From: Corynebacterium felinum
GTDB taxonomy: Bacteria; Actinomycetota; Actinomycetes; Mycobacteriales; Mycobacteriaceae
DNA length: 64,000 bases
Direction: 5' to 3'
NCBI RefSeq assembly: GCF_030408755.1
Contig: NZ_CP047209.1
Location: 124,001-188,000 of the forward strand
The notes below the pieces were generated by a model. It had not been told where the DNA came from and did no database searches. It saw only the letters and a program-made list of their open reading frames with translations. Below, in pieces: positions 44,328-53,784 of this stretch. The position numbers were made by a program, and so were the translations under genes. Positions within the stretch are counted from its first letter, which is position 1, and every line of letters begins with the position of its first letter.

Positions 44328-45350
44328 TTAGAAGACTTCGATGCGTGCCCCAAGATTTTCGGCTTGGATGAGCTGGTTGATCCAGTTTTCTGCACCAGGG
44401 TTGAGGCGGAAAACGGGGCGGTTGGAAATTTTGGTGGGGCTGACCGATTGTGCGGCGTTGAGCCCGGAGCGGGCTTCGAATCGGATGCGGGAGCGGTAGC
44501 CGTTATCGATGAGTTCTTCGAGGCTTGGGCTTGGTTCGGCGAGGTGGGCTCGGGCGTCGTGAAGCAAGCTGAGGCATTCGTCGAGGGCGTCGAGAAGCGC
44601 TGCATGGTTGGTTTCGCACATGGCGCGCACGAGGGAGGGGGCGGAGCCGGCGACGCGGGTGCCGTCGCGGAAGGAGCCGGCGGCGAGGGAGAGGGAGAGC
44701 GCGCCGCCGTTATCGCCGACGATGGCGAGTGCTTCGGCCAGGATGTGGGGGAGATGGCTGACGCGTGCGACTGCGGCGTCGTGCTGGTGGACGCGTGCGG
44801 GGATGACTTCGGCACCGACTGCGGTGGCCATGTGAACAACGTCGATCCAGAGTTTGATCCAGGCGTCGCTGACGGGTTCGTCGGTGTCGAGGGCGTGGTC
44901 GAAGGTCACGACCCACACGGCGCGTTCGAAGAGGGTGGGGTAGGAGGCGTCCCAGCCGGAGTTTGCGGTGCCGGCCATGGGGTGTCCGCCGACGTAGCGG
45001 TCGTGCATGCCGCGGGCGCGCACGAGGTCGTAGACTTCGCCTTTCACGCTGACAACGTCGGTGAATCCGCAGCTGGGGGCGTGGGTGTCGAGGGATTCGA
45101 GCAGCGCGCCAATCGCGGGCATGGGGGTGGCGAGTACGATGAGCGCGTTGTCGGCTTCGGCGCGGTGCAGGGTGTGCTCTAAATCGCTGCTGACGTCGTA
45201 GCCTTCGGCGCTGGCGGCGCGGGTGGCTGATGGGGAGCGGTTGAAGCCGTAGGCTGGGACGTTGCGTTCTTTCAGGGCGCGCAGCAGGGAACCGCCGATC
45301 AGCCCTAGGCCGAGGACGCAGACGGGGCGGGAAATTTCGTTAATGGTCAC
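44328..45350 (-). CDS. tyrA: Prephenate dehydrogenase
   Basis: 340 residues, GTG start. NAD(P)-binding VLGLGLIGGSLLRAL at the N-terminus, ATPMPAI, DVVSVKG and GGHPMAGTANSG, the prephenate-site signature. Final branch of tyrosine synthesis. It diverges from the TadA-associated gene by 38 bp, the arrangement seen around Rv3752c-Rv3754. Confidence 0.92.
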   Translation of the reverse strand: MTINEISRPVCVLGLGLIGGSLLRALKERNVPAYGFNRSPSATRAASAEGYDVSSDLEHTLHRAEADNALIVLATPMPAIGALLESLDTHAPSCGFTDVVSVKGEVYDLVRARGMHDRYVGGHPMAGTANSGWDASYPTLFERAVWVVTFDHALDTDEPVSDAWIKLWIDVVHMATAVGAEVIPARVHQHDAAVARVSHLPHILAEALAIVGDNGGALSLSLAAGSFRDGTRVAGSAPSLVRAMCETNHAALLDALDECLSLLHDARAHLAEPSPSLEELIDNGYRSRIRFEARSGLNAAQSVSPTKISNRPVFRLNPGAENWINQLIQAENLGARIEVF

Positions 45351-45388
45351 GTGATAAGTGTGACACAGAACGACTAAGGTTAGTCGGT

Positions 45389-45865
45389 ATGGATCGTAAT
45401 TTTGCAGTGACCGTTACTCGCGCCGACTTAAAGTGGCAGGTGCGCACCTTTGCTGATGATTTTTCTTCGCTGTCTACCTCGGTGAAGGCGGTTCGGGATC
45501 TGCGTGCGGAATCGGTGGCTTTTGCTCTTTTGTGCGTTGATGATGAATATTTCGTGATCGTGCGACCTACCCCGAAGGGGGTGAGGTTGTTTATTTCTGA
45601 CGCCACGATGGCTGTGGTGGATGAGTTCGCGGCCGAGATTTTGGAGGAAATGGACGCTGATTTCCCTGAGGTTGAGGAAGAAGACTTCGCGGAAGTTGTG
45701 GGCTGGCCAGACGGTGATTTTGAGATCCTGGCTGATGTGGGTGTGAGTGAGCAGGTGCTGTCGATTATTTGCGATGAGACTGACTGGTGGGCTTCTGAGC
45801 AGCTGCAGCGCTTGTGCGAAGAATTAGGCTGCGAAGATGAGCTGAACGAGGCTGCGAAGCTGTAA
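45389..45865 (+). CDS. tRNA adenosine deaminase-associated protein (Rv3753c-like)
   Basis: 158 residues, strongly acidic (EILEEMDADFPEVEEEDFAEVVGWPDGDFEILADVG), of the actinobacterial family always found next to tadA. Function unproven. TAGTCGGT a few bases before the ATG would fit a leaderless start; a CGACTAA/TTAGTCG palindrome overlaps it. tadA follows 1 bp after its stop. Confidence 0.85.
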   Translation: MDRNFAVTVTRADLKWQVRTFADDFSSLSTSVKAVRDLRAESVAFALLCVDDEYFVIVRPTPKGVRLFISDATMAVVDEFAAEILEEMDADFPEVEEEDFAEVVGWPDGDFEILADVGVSEQVLSIICDETDWWASEQLQRLCEELGCEDELNEAAKL

Positions 45866-45866
45866 C

Positions 45867-46394
45867 GTGGACGCTTTTCGACGCCCCGACCTTAACCCCG
45901 CACCCGATTCTGTTTTGCCTCGCCCGGGGTTTGTCACGCAGGCGGAAGCCTGGATGCGCGAAGCGCTGGTCGAAGCGGCACGCACCCCTGCAGGGGATGT
46001 GCCAGTGGGGGCGATTATTCTCAACCCCGAGGGTGTCATTATTGGCCGTGGGCATAATCGCCGGGAAGCGGACTGTGATCCCCTTGGTCATGCCGAAATT
46101 ATGGCGATGACACAAGCTGTAGGTGCGCATGGGGACAGGTGGCGACTGAGTAATTGCACTCTTGTTGCCACTCTGGAGCCGTGTGCAATGTGCGCGGGTG
46201 CTCTTGTGGGGGCGCGGATCTCTCGGATTATCTTCGGCGCTTTTGAACCGAAGACGGGGGCGTGTGGGTCATTGATCGACATTCCCCGCGCCCCTGGCGC
46301 ATTATATTCACCAGAAATTTTAGCGGGTGTGCTGGAGGAAGAATGCGCAGGTCTTTTAACGAAATTCTTTGGCAATATCAGGGGTGAACACTAG
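45867..46394 (+). CDS. tadA: tRNA-specific adenosine deaminase
   Basis: 175 residues, GTG start. Zinc deaminase that makes inosine at position 34 of tRNA-Arg(ACG), whose two genes are in this window. Active-site HAE (GHAEIMAM) and PCAMC (LEPCAMCAGALVGARI) are present, with DVPVGAII before them. The roughly 30-residue N-terminal extension (DAFRRPDLNPAPDSV) is not conserved in E. coli. Confidence 0.93.
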   Translation: MDAFRRPDLNPAPDSVLPRPGFVTQAEAWMREALVEAARTPAGDVPVGAIILNPEGVIIGRGHNRREADCDPLGHAEIMAMTQAVGAHGDRWRLSNCTLVATLEPCAMCAGALVGARISRIIFGAFEPKTGACGSLIDIPRAPGALYSPEILAGVLEEECAGLLTKFFGNIRGEH

Positions 46395-46545
46395 TCTGTG
46401 TTGTGGCGGGGTTCACAAAGTGTGCGCTAGGGTGGGAAAGAGTTGCGCAACCACACACTAATGATCGCCCCTTATGTGAATTACTGGAATGCTCGATCAA
46501 CGAGTGCTTACTGAGGGGTGTTGTAATGAAAGGACGCATGACATT

Positions 46546-46788
46546 ATGAGCGATTTTGAAAACACGGTTGATGATCTCAAGGGCAAGGCCAAGGAGGCCA
46601 TTGGTGAGGCTACCGGCAATGAAAGCTTGGCCGATGAAGGCAAGGCTGATCAGGTGATCGCGGGCGTGAAAGACGCAGTGCACAACGCCGGTGAAAGCAT
46701 CAAGGAAGCCGCTGAGCAAGCTGGTGAGAGCATCAAGGATGCTGCGAACAAGCTGATCGGTTCGTTCAAGAAGGACGACGACGCTTAA
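46546..46788 (+). CDS. CsbD-family stress protein
   Basis: 80 residues from ATG 46546 (GAAAGGA upstream). Helical, charged, with repeated KGKAKEAIGEATGNESLADEGKADQ at the N-terminus, the CsbD signature, and amphipathic repeats (ESIKEAAEQAG/ESIKDAANKL). Usually sigma-B-type stress induced; exact role unknown. Confidence 0.88.
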   Translation: MSDFENTVDDLKGKAKEAIGEATGNESLADEGKADQVIAGVKDAVHNAGESIKEAAEQAGESIKDAANKLIGSFKKDDDA

Positions 46789-46875
46789 GCGTTGAGCCAC
46801 CGCGCCCCGTCAGTAGGCGGATATGTGGGGGCGAGGATTTGCTCTCGGCCCCACTTTCCCCTAGGATTTTCAAAC

Positions 46876-46963
46876 GGTGGCGTGTCCGAGCGGCCGAAGG
46901 TGCTCGCCTCGAAAGCGAGTGTTGGGTAATCCCCAACCGCGGGTTCAAATCCCGCCGCCACCG
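46876..46963 (+). tRNA. tRNA-Ser (anticodon CGA)
   Basis: 88 nt, acceptor GGTGGCG/CGCCACC, long variable arm, anticodon CGA at 46910-46912. CCA follows in the DNA (46964-46966). Confidence 0.97.
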
Positions 46964-46973
46964 CCAATAAAAT

Positions 46974-47007
46974 CCCAGCTCACAAGCTTTTTTGTGGGCT
47001 GGGTTTT
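46974..47007 (+). terminator. Terminator after tRNA-Ser(CGA)
   Basis: CCCAGCTCAC and GTGGGCTGGG pair with one mismatch and are followed by TTTT. Confidence 0.85.
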
Positions 47008-47021
47008 CCCATGTTCGGCAA

Positions 47022-47057
47022 AAAGAGAACCGGCGCTTCCACTACCAAGCGCCGGTT
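47022..47057 (-). terminator. Terminator of the NPCBM-like gene
   Basis: AACCGGCGCTT and AAGCGCCGGTT form a perfect 11-bp stem followed on the minus strand by TCTTTTT. Confidence 0.88.
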
Positions 47058-47070
47058 CGCATACAAGGGT

Positions 47071-47760
47071 TTACTTGTGCAGGATTGGGTTGACAATCGC
47101 TACGCCGAGTTTGTGGTCGGGTTTAAAATCCTCGTATTTACGATTTCCTTGGTAGTGATAAACGTGGGTGACTACATTGAGGCGACGCACGCCGTTGAGA
47201 GGGATCTCGATGGCTTGCGGGTGTCCGGGAACTACATTGTATTCGCCTACCTTGCGATCATCGGCATAGAAAAGAACATTCACTCGTTGGTTCTCTGTCG
47301 AGTTATCGGGGACCGCCAAGGTGGTAGTAAAACGTTGGAATTGACCGCGGATTTGGCTTGTAATTGCAGATGAGCGACCATAATCATTGTTTGCGTGGTT
47401 GAGGTAAAGGGAGTTGTCATATCGTTGACCGTTAACCCATACTGTGCGTCGTCCGCTGACTTTGCCGTCACCCTTGTCTACGAAGTGGGTGAAAGCATAG
47501 CGGTTGTCTCCAATGTGGCCGTCGTAATCAACGCCGTTGTTTCCTCCGCCGCCGTTGTGTCCACCGGGTTGATTGCCCCAATTGCCACCATTGCCAGCGC
47601 TGCCAACCCTGCTGCTGATCGAGTTGCTCGATTGTGACAACCCTGGGTTTTGATCGCTGAACTTGGAAAAGGTGGTCAAAATACCTGCGACTGCAGTGAT
47701 GATTGCCAAAATGGTGCCAAGCATCTCAGGGAGCCTACGGAAATCAAATCCGTGCATCAT
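47071..47760 (-). CDS. Membrane-anchored or secreted NPCBM-like protein
   Basis: 229 residues. A hydrophobic N-terminal segment (MLGTILAIITAVAGILTTF), then a Gly/Asn-rich linker (about 55-78), then a beta-rich domain: VNGQRYDNSLYLNH, FQRFTTTLAVPDNS, VNVLFYADDRKVGEYNV and GVRRLNVVTHVY. This spacing fits NPCBM/NEW2 sugar-binding domains. Likely exported; ligand unknown. Confidence 0.7.
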   Translation of the reverse strand: MMHGFDFRRLPEMLGTILAIITAVAGILTTFSKFSDQNPGLSQSSNSISSRVGSAGNGGNWGNQPGGHNGGGGNNGVDYDGHIGDNRYAFTHFVDKGDGKVSGRRTVWVNGQRYDNSLYLNHANNDYGRSSAITSQIRGQFQRFTTTLAVPDNSTENQRVNVLFYADDRKVGEYNVVPGHPQAIEIPLNGVRRLNVVTHVYHYQGNRKYEDFKPDHKLGVAIVNPILHK

Positions 47761-47890
47761 ATCTCCTAAAAATTATATAAAGGACAACTTTGGTTAGGAT
47801 TGCCAAAGCTATAGCATTTGTTATGAAAAATACCGCATAAGATCTGCTACACAAGAGGGTTTCATATTTGCTACCCCTTTTGGGGGGTGG

Positions 47891-48130
47891 GTGTTCGATG
47901 GATTGAGAAAGGGGCAAGGGGTGACTCTTTCAGTCACTAATTCGAAAATCTATTCGATAATGGAGCTGGGTGTTTATGGGGCGTTGGTTATCGTAGATGG
48001 TGGCAAGTTGTTAAAAGATGCAGTTCAAAAGTTCTTTGCTTACTGGGAATGTAACCAGACTTTTCAACGTAATCTCTCTGCATTCGTTTTAGTCACTGCC
48101 TTGAGTACGTTTGTTGGTTCTCGTAGCTAG
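47891..48130 (+). CDS. Possible small protein upstream of the GAF/Panacea pair
   Basis: 79 codons, open frame ending 9 bp before the next gene. It has no recognised domain and one mildly hydrophobic stretch (MELGVYGALVIVDGG). An internal ATG at about 47960 is an alternative start. I list it only because of its position; it may be non-coding leader. Confidence 0.25.
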   Translation: MFDGLRKGQGVTLSVTNSKIYSIMELGVYGALVIVDGGKLLKDAVQKFFAYWECNQTFQRNLSAFVLVTALSTFVGSRS

Positions 48131-48139
48131 GTTTGTAGA

Positions 48140-49057
48140 GTGAGAAATTTCTTCTTTGTTCGCACGAAAGGGGCTTCGGATAAAGTAAAGCCTTCTGGTT
48201 TGCCAGCATGGGCTTTGAGGCTACTTTCGATTGGGGCTGCTGTTTTGGGCCTATTGGGCGGTTGGGTTATGCCACAATTCCAATCAGGGTGGTGGCAAGG
48301 CGAAGGTGGCCTTCGGATAGGTGTTGGCGTCCTACTCGTTGTTTTGAGTGCCCGATTGGCATATGCCACATCAGTTCACGGGGGCGAAAAGAACAGGGAT
48401 GAATGTTTGCACCAGGTCGTGAGTGGGCTTTTTGAAGCTGGAAAACGGCTCAGCGATTTTTCTGTTAAAGATGCATCGGCAAGTGAATCTAATAAAGTTC
48501 GAGAAGAACTCGCGAAAGAACTAGCGGCAGCGTTGAGTCATTCAGGGAGAAAAGCTCGAATTGTTGTTTACATGATGGAACGAAGGGACAACGAGGAATC
48601 TGATGGTCAACCAGACGGGGATAGTGCACGTTCGCGGAACCGATATTTTAAGATTGATTGTTTTGCGGGGCGAGCCGATCGTCCGAGAAGAGATAAATGG
48701 GATTGGGAAACCGAAGTGGGAAGATTTTTCTGTGATCAAATGATTGGAAACAAGCAAACCGTAGTCAATGACATCAACCGGCCACCCACTGAGGCTAAAC
48801 TAGATGTGGCAGACAGTGCATGCTATAGGTCGTTTATTCTCACTCCAATCCATGACTCCAAAAAATCGGTGCGAGGAGCTGTCTCGATTGACTATCGGGA
48901 AAAAACGCGTTTTGTTCCTTTTGATGTAGATGTGGCATGGAGGATTGCGAACTTATTCAGTGATACTTTTGTTGAATCAGCACGATCGTCACAGTCTGTA
49001 GACCGTGAAATTAAGGAAATACTCGAAAATGACCAGTGGAAAGGTGGGAGAAAATGA
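48140..49057 (+). CDS. Membrane protein with a GAF-like cytoplasmic domain, paired with a Panacea protein
   Basis: 305 residues, GTG start. Two hydrophobic helices (about 24-42 and 57-75), then a soluble region whose second half (about 120-270) has GAF-like order: KARIVVYMMER, a long basic loop, RFFCDQMIGNKQTVV, SFILTPI and VRGAVSIDYREKTRF. Its stop overlaps the ATG of the Panacea gene (ATGA), so both are co-translated. It may be the effector or toxin of the pair, or a sensor. Confidence 0.7.
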   Translation: MRNFFFVRTKGASDKVKPSGLPAWALRLLSIGAAVLGLLGGWVMPQFQSGWWQGEGGLRIGVGVLLVVLSARLAYATSVHGGEKNRDECLHQVVSGLFEAGKRLSDFSVKDASASESNKVREELAKELAAALSHSGRKARIVVYMMERRDNEESDGQPDGDSARSRNRYFKIDCFAGRADRPRRDKWDWETEVGRFFCDQMIGNKQTVVNDINRPPTEAKLDVADSACYRSFILTPIHDSKKSVRGAVSIDYREKTRFVPFDVDVAWRIANLFSDTFVESARSSQSVDREIKEILENDQWKGGRK

Positions 49058-49554
49058 CGACTAACGCGCCAACTCAAGAAGTAACCATTTGTGATGCTGC
49101 TGCTTACATTCTTGAACAGTTCGATGGTTCCCTCTCCACCATGAAACTGCAGAAGCTGCTGTATTTTAGTCAAGGCTGGGCGCTGGCACTGATGCGTCGC
49201 CCTCTTTTTAACACAGAATTCGAAGCGTGGAAATGGGGGCCTGTAAGTTACGACCTCTACTTAAAGCACAAAGGGGAATACGAGGTGAATCAGATCCCCG
49301 GTGGCGATGCTGCAAAGATACTTGGGGATGACCGTATCCTCATCGACGCCGTGGTAAAAAACTACGGTGGCCTCAGTGGCATGCAATTAGGTGATCTTAC
49401 TCATCAGCCCAACACTCCTTGGACGCGGGTTCGCAATGAACACGGAATACCGAAAGGGCAAGGATGTCGAATCGTTATACCTAACCAGAAAATCGAACAG
49501 TACTTCATTGAAGCGCTGAGTGTTGAGCGTATCCAATCGGAGATTGCCTGCTAA
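49054..49554 (+). CDS. Panacea-domain protein (SocA/DUF4065-like)
   Basis: 166 residues from ATG 49054. Contains TMKLQKLLYFSQGWALALMRRPLFN and FEAWKWGPVSYDLYLKHK, the hallmark of the Panacea/SocA-like family. Members serve as antitoxins in PanAT toxin-antitoxin pairs against varied toxins, or as proteolysis adaptors. A 4-bp overlap with the preceding membrane protein gene makes that gene its likely partner. Confidence 0.85.
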   Translation: MTTNAPTQEVTICDAAAYILEQFDGSLSTMKLQKLLYFSQGWALALMRRPLFNTEFEAWKWGPVSYDLYLKHKGEYEVNQIPGGDAAKILGDDRILIDAVVKNYGGLSGMQLGDLTHQPNTPWTRVRNEHGIPKGQGCRIVIPNQKIEQYFIEALSVERIQSEIAC

Positions 49555-50043
49555 TAAACAAAGTTCCCCCAGTGTTTTCGCCGTCTTAGGGAAGGATTCC
49601 TTGAACGAGGCCACTGTTGCCCTTCCTTCTTATCCTTCTTGAATGCCCTATGCTTCCTTGCCTCAGTTCGGTGTAGTTGAGGCAAAAGGGAAATGGCGGC
49701 GGGTCAGGCGCTTGGAATATTAGGGGTGGGTTCACTGTGGTGCGGGCAAGCACTGTGCTGAAAACCGAATCAGTATTTTTGAATCAATGCCCGTGTATTA
49801 ATAGGCATATTTTTGTCAACTTTCCCGCCTTCTAATGTTGCTCTTTCCGCAGGTTTCTGTTCATTCCTAGGTGATAAGCCGGTGTTTTCTTTTTAGGTGC
49901 CTTCGCTTGGGGTGAAAACTTACGAAGCCACCACAAAGCCCGCATGCACCCTTGGCGAAAATAGGTGACGGTCAACCGCACTGAAGTGGTCAGGTAGTAG
50001 CATGTGGGGAGGAATCTTTAAGTGATGGAAGGGAAGCACTTCA
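49555..50043. other. Gene-free region upstream of the MMPL gene
   Basis: No supported gene. GTGCTGAAAACCGAATCAGT near 49757 resembles GTGCTGAAAGTCGAATCAGT near 8239, a shared short sequence of unknown meaning. Confidence 0.4.
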
Positions 50044-52455
50044 GTGGCGAAACTGCTCTACCGGCTAGGAAAATGGTCGTACCGCGCAAAATGGGTCGTG
50101 ATCACGGCCTGGCTTGTGCTGTTGGCGGCCGTTGGCGGTGCAGCTTTTGCATTCCAAGGCGGATACAACGATGTGTTTTCTATCAACGGCACACAGGCTC
50201 AAAAAGCCACCCATTTGCTGCTGAAAAACTTCCCTGATGCCAAATCCCCCATCGAATCCACAGGGGTGACAATTGCTTTTAAAGCCCCTGAAGGGCAAAA
50301 GCTTACCGACCCACACAACTCGGCGGCAGTCGACGATGTGATTGAGCACATTGAGAAAAACCTTGTGGGGCTCACTGATACGCAACGCTTCGGCAACCCG
50401 GTGAAGCTCAACCCTGAACTGCAAAAATTTGTCATCGAAACGGCAACCAGTCAAGGGATGCCGGAAGAAAATGCGCGCAAAGACGCTGAGAATCTTGCGC
50501 TACTGAGCACCGACGAACGCATTGGTTTCACCACTTTCAGCATTGATGTTCCCCTTCCCGCCGATGTAACCACTGAGCAACGCGAAGCGATTGCCAATGC
50601 TATGGATCTTGGGCGAGCCCAAGGCTTAGAAGTTGAGGCAGGTGGCCCCGCCTATGGTGATCCCATTGTGATTGAGGAAACCTCGGAGATCATTGGTCTT
50701 GGTGTGGCTGCCATCATTCTTCTGTTTACTTTCGGCTCACTCGTAGCCGCAGGTATGCCTTTGATTGTCGCAGTGATGAGTGTGGGTATCGGTTCGCTGG
50801 CGGTGACGCTTGCGACCGCTTGGGTGCCATTGAACAACATCACCCCAGTACTTGCTGTGATGCTGGGGCTTGCCGTGGGTGTGGATTATGCACTGTTTAT
50901 TCTCTTCCGCTACAAGGAGGAGCTGGAGCGCCAACCGCATGAAGAAGCGATCGGCATGGCGGTGGGAACTGCTGGCTCTGCTGTCGTGTTCGCGGGCGTG
51001 ACAGTGATTGTGGCGTTAGTGGCGTTGGCTGTTGCCGATATTCTTTTCCTTACGTATATGGGTTTTGCCGCCGCGTTCACAGTGTTTATGGCTGTGCTTA
51101 TTTCACTGACCTTGCTTCCGGCGCTTCTGGGAGTGGCCGGTAAGCGGGCGTTTAGCGGACGGTTGAAGATGTTTAATCGTCCGAAGCGCACGATCACGAT
51201 GGGTGAGCGTTGGGTGAAACTGGTGCACCGGATGCCGGGTTTGATCATTGCACTTGTGGTGTTTAGCTTGGGTGCGTTGACGATTCCTGCGTTTAATCTT
51301 CATTTGTCGTTGCCGTCTGATGGGCAGTCCCCGAAGGATACGACGCAGCGTAAGCAGGCGGAGATTTTGTATGAGGGTTTTGGCCCTGGTGCGGATGCGC
51401 AGTTCCTTGTTGTGGTGGATGCGCATGATGTTGATCCTGCTTCGCCGGTGTTGCGTCCGTTGGTGGTGGCGCAGGCGGCGGGTCATGATCCGGCGGCGGG
51501 GGTTTTTGATCGGAAGAAGGCGGCTGCGTTTGCTTCGTATTTGCATGTGGTGCAGAAGTTTTCGGCTACTCAGGATGTGAAGCATGTGCAGATCGTGGGG
51601 GTGAGTGAGGATGGTTTTGCGGCGCAGTTGTTGTTGACTTCGCAGAAGGCGAATATTGATCCGGCGACTAATCAGCTGATTTCTGCTTTGCGTATCAAGG
51701 AGCAGGAGGTGATTGATTCCACGGGGGTTGATACGGGTATTACTGGTTTGGTTCCGGTGCAGCAGGATGTTGTGAATCGGTTGTCTGATGCGATGCCGCT
51801 GTATCTGTTTATTGTGGTCGGTTTGGCGATTGTGTTGTTGTTGATTATTTTCCGTTCCGTGATGGTTCCGGTCATTGCGGGTGTGGGTTTCCTGTTGTCG
51901 GTGGGCGCGGCGTTTGGTGTGACTGTGCTGTTTTGGCAGGAGGGTTTGTGGGGTTTGGTGGGTACTCCGGCACCGATTATTGCGTTCATGCCGATCTTCT
52001 TGATCGGTGTGTGTTTTGGTTTGGCGATGGATTATCAGGTGTTTATTGTCTCGGCGATGCGTGAGCATTTCACCCAGGAGCAGGGTCGGGGTGAGGGTCG
52101 TTATAACGGCACTGAGGCGAGTGTGATTCATGGTTTTTCCCATAGTGCGCGAGTGGTTACGGCTGCGGCGCTGATCATGATTGCGGTGTTTATTGCGTTT
52201 ATTGGTCAGCCCCTTCCGTTTGTGAAGATTTTTGGTTTCGCGTTGGGCGCGGGTGTGCTTTTCGACGCCTTCTTCATCCGCATGGCTTTCGTTCCGGCGG
52301 CGATGTTCCTTTTGGGGCGTGCGACTTGGTGGATGCCGCGCTGGTTGGATCGTGTGTTGCCTCATGTGGATGTGGAGGGTTCCTCTTTGGAGCGGGAGTA
52401 TGAGAAGGTGGAGGAAGCTAGGAAGGTTGCGCGGGCGCAGTCGATGGTGGAATGA
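50044..52455 (+). CDS. MMPL-family RND exporter
   Basis: 803 residues, GTG start with GAAGGGAAG 7 nt upstream. About 12 hydrophobic helices in the RND 1+5+1+5 pattern, two extracytoplasmic loops and proton-relay Asp-Tyr pairs in GLAVGVDYALFILFRY and CFGLAMDYQVFIV. Corynebacterial members (CmpL) export trehalose mycolates or related lipids; this shorter one cannot be assigned a substrate. Confidence 0.88.
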   Translation: MAKLLYRLGKWSYRAKWVVITAWLVLLAAVGGAAFAFQGGYNDVFSINGTQAQKATHLLLKNFPDAKSPIESTGVTIAFKAPEGQKLTDPHNSAAVDDVIEHIEKNLVGLTDTQRFGNPVKLNPELQKFVIETATSQGMPEENARKDAENLALLSTDERIGFTTFSIDVPLPADVTTEQREAIANAMDLGRAQGLEVEAGGPAYGDPIVIEETSEIIGLGVAAIILLFTFGSLVAAGMPLIVAVMSVGIGSLAVTLATAWVPLNNITPVLAVMLGLAVGVDYALFILFRYKEELERQPHEEAIGMAVGTAGSAVVFAGVTVIVALVALAVADILFLTYMGFAAAFTVFMAVLISLTLLPALLGVAGKRAFSGRLKMFNRPKRTITMGERWVKLVHRMPGLIIALVVFSLGALTIPAFNLHLSLPSDGQSPKDTTQRKQAEILYEGFGPGADAQFLVVVDAHDVDPASPVLRPLVVAQAAGHDPAAGVFDRKKAAAFASYLHVVQKFSATQDVKHVQIVGVSEDGFAAQLLLTSQKANIDPATNQLISALRIKEQEVIDSTGVDTGITGLVPVQQDVVNRLSDAMPLYLFIVVGLAIVLLLIIFRSVMVPVIAGVGFLLSVGAAFGVTVLFWQEGLWGLVGTPAPIIAFMPIFLIGVCFGLAMDYQVFIVSAMREHFTQEQGRGEGRYNGTEASVIHGFSHSARVVTAAALIMIAVFIAFIGQPLPFVKIFGFALGAGVLFDAFFIRMAFVPAAMFLLGRATWWMPRWLDRVLPHVDVEGSSLEREYEKVEEARKVARAQSMVE

Positions 52456-52488
52456 GAAAATATGTGCAGGTGAAGTAGACTTGCCTGC

Positions 52489-53748
52489 ATGGATTTAAGC
52501 GTTGATACTACTTTCACTATTGGTTCGGAGTTGGAGAAGGCTCCTGGACGTCATGGTCGTACGGGTGTGATTCATACTCCGCATGGGGATATTCAGACTC
52601 CTGCGTTCATTCCTGTGGGAACGAAGGCCACGGTGAAGACGCTGACTCCAGAGCAGATTCGTTCGACTGGGGCGCAGGCAGTGTTGTCGAATGCTTATCA
52701 CCTGTATTTGCAGCCTGGTCCGGATATTGTGGATGAGGCTGGGGGTGTGGCTGCTTTTGAAAATTGGCATGGCCCTACATATACCGATTCTGGTGGCTTC
52801 CAGGTGATGAGTTTGGGTGTGGGTTTTAAGAAGGTTTTGGCGATGGATACCAAGGGCCTAACTGAGGGGGATATCCGCGCGAAGGGTAAGGATCGCATGG
52901 CGAAAGTTGATGAGGAGGGTGTTGATTTTCGCAGTGTGATTGATGGATCGAAGCACCGTTTCACGCCTGAAGTGTCGATGCAAATTCAGCATCAATTGGG
53001 TGCGGATATTATGTTTGCTTTTGACGAGCTGACCACGCTGGTTGATACCCGTGATTATCAGGAGAAGTCGGTGGAGCGTACTCATCGGTGGGCGAAGCGT
53101 TGCTTGGATGAGCATGATCGTTTAACAAAGGAGCGGGTAGGTAAGCCGCTGCAATCATTGTGGGGTGTGGTGCAGGGCGCACAGTATGAGGATCTGCGGC
53201 GTCAGGCTACCCGTGGGCTTGTGAGTCTTTCGGAGCAGGCTGAGGCTGAGGGCAAGCGTGGTTTTGGTGGCTTCGGTATCGGTGGAGCGCTGGAGAAGGA
53301 GAATTTGGGCACGATTGTGGGGTGGGTGTGTGATGAGCTTCCTCGTGAGAAGCCCCGGCACCTGCTGGGAATTTCGGAGCCGGATGATCTTTTCACGGCG
53401 ATTGAGGCGGGTGCGGATACGTTTGATTGTGTGGCACCGACTCGTTTGGGTCGCCGTGGTGGGGTGTATACCTTGGACGGCCGGGTGAATTTGACGGCTG
53501 CCCGGTTTAAGCGCGATTTTAAGGGCGTGGATGAGGAGTTCGGCGGTTATGTGTCGGAGAATTACTCTCGTGCCTACATCAATCACTTGATGCGTGCGAA
53601 GGAATTTTTGGGCGGTACCTTGTGCACGTTGCACAATGTGACCTTCATGGTGGCGTTGGTTGATAATATTCGCAAAGCTATCGACGGCGGCTACTACGAG
53701 GAGTACAAGACCGAGTTCTTAGGTCGCTATTACGCTAACAATAAGTAG
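52489..53748 (+). CDS. tgt: tRNA-guanine(34) transglycosylase, zinc cysteines lost
   Basis: 419 residues. Exchanges G34 of GUN-anticodon tRNAs for a queuosine precursor base. The nucleophile Asp313 (TFDCVAPTR) and the general acid/base Asp100 (TDSGGFQV) are present, and so is LLGISEPDDL. The bacterial zinc site CxCxxC is replaced by FGGYVS (351-356); only His382 remains. The enzyme therefore lacks, or uses another, metal site. A queuosine-precursor transporter and gluQ lie 9 kb away. Confidence 0.9.
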   Translation: MDLSVDTTFTIGSELEKAPGRHGRTGVIHTPHGDIQTPAFIPVGTKATVKTLTPEQIRSTGAQAVLSNAYHLYLQPGPDIVDEAGGVAAFENWHGPTYTDSGGFQVMSLGVGFKKVLAMDTKGLTEGDIRAKGKDRMAKVDEEGVDFRSVIDGSKHRFTPEVSMQIQHQLGADIMFAFDELTTLVDTRDYQEKSVERTHRWAKRCLDEHDRLTKERVGKPLQSLWGVVQGAQYEDLRRQATRGLVSLSEQAEAEGKRGFGGFGIGGALEKENLGTIVGWVCDELPREKPRHLLGISEPDDLFTAIEAGADTFDCVAPTRLGRRGGVYTLDGRVNLTAARFKRDFKGVDEEFGGYVSENYSRAYINHLMRAKEFLGGTLCTLHNVTFMVALVDNIRKAIDGGYYEEYKTEFLGRYYANNK

Positions 53749-53756
53749 AGTTTAAT

Positions 53757-53784
53757 GCCCCGTGCCACTATGGCGTGGGGCTTT
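53757..53784 (+). terminator. Terminator after tgt
   Basis: GCCCCGTGCC and GGCGTGGGGC pair with one internal mismatch around a short loop, followed by TTTCTC. Confidence 0.8.
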
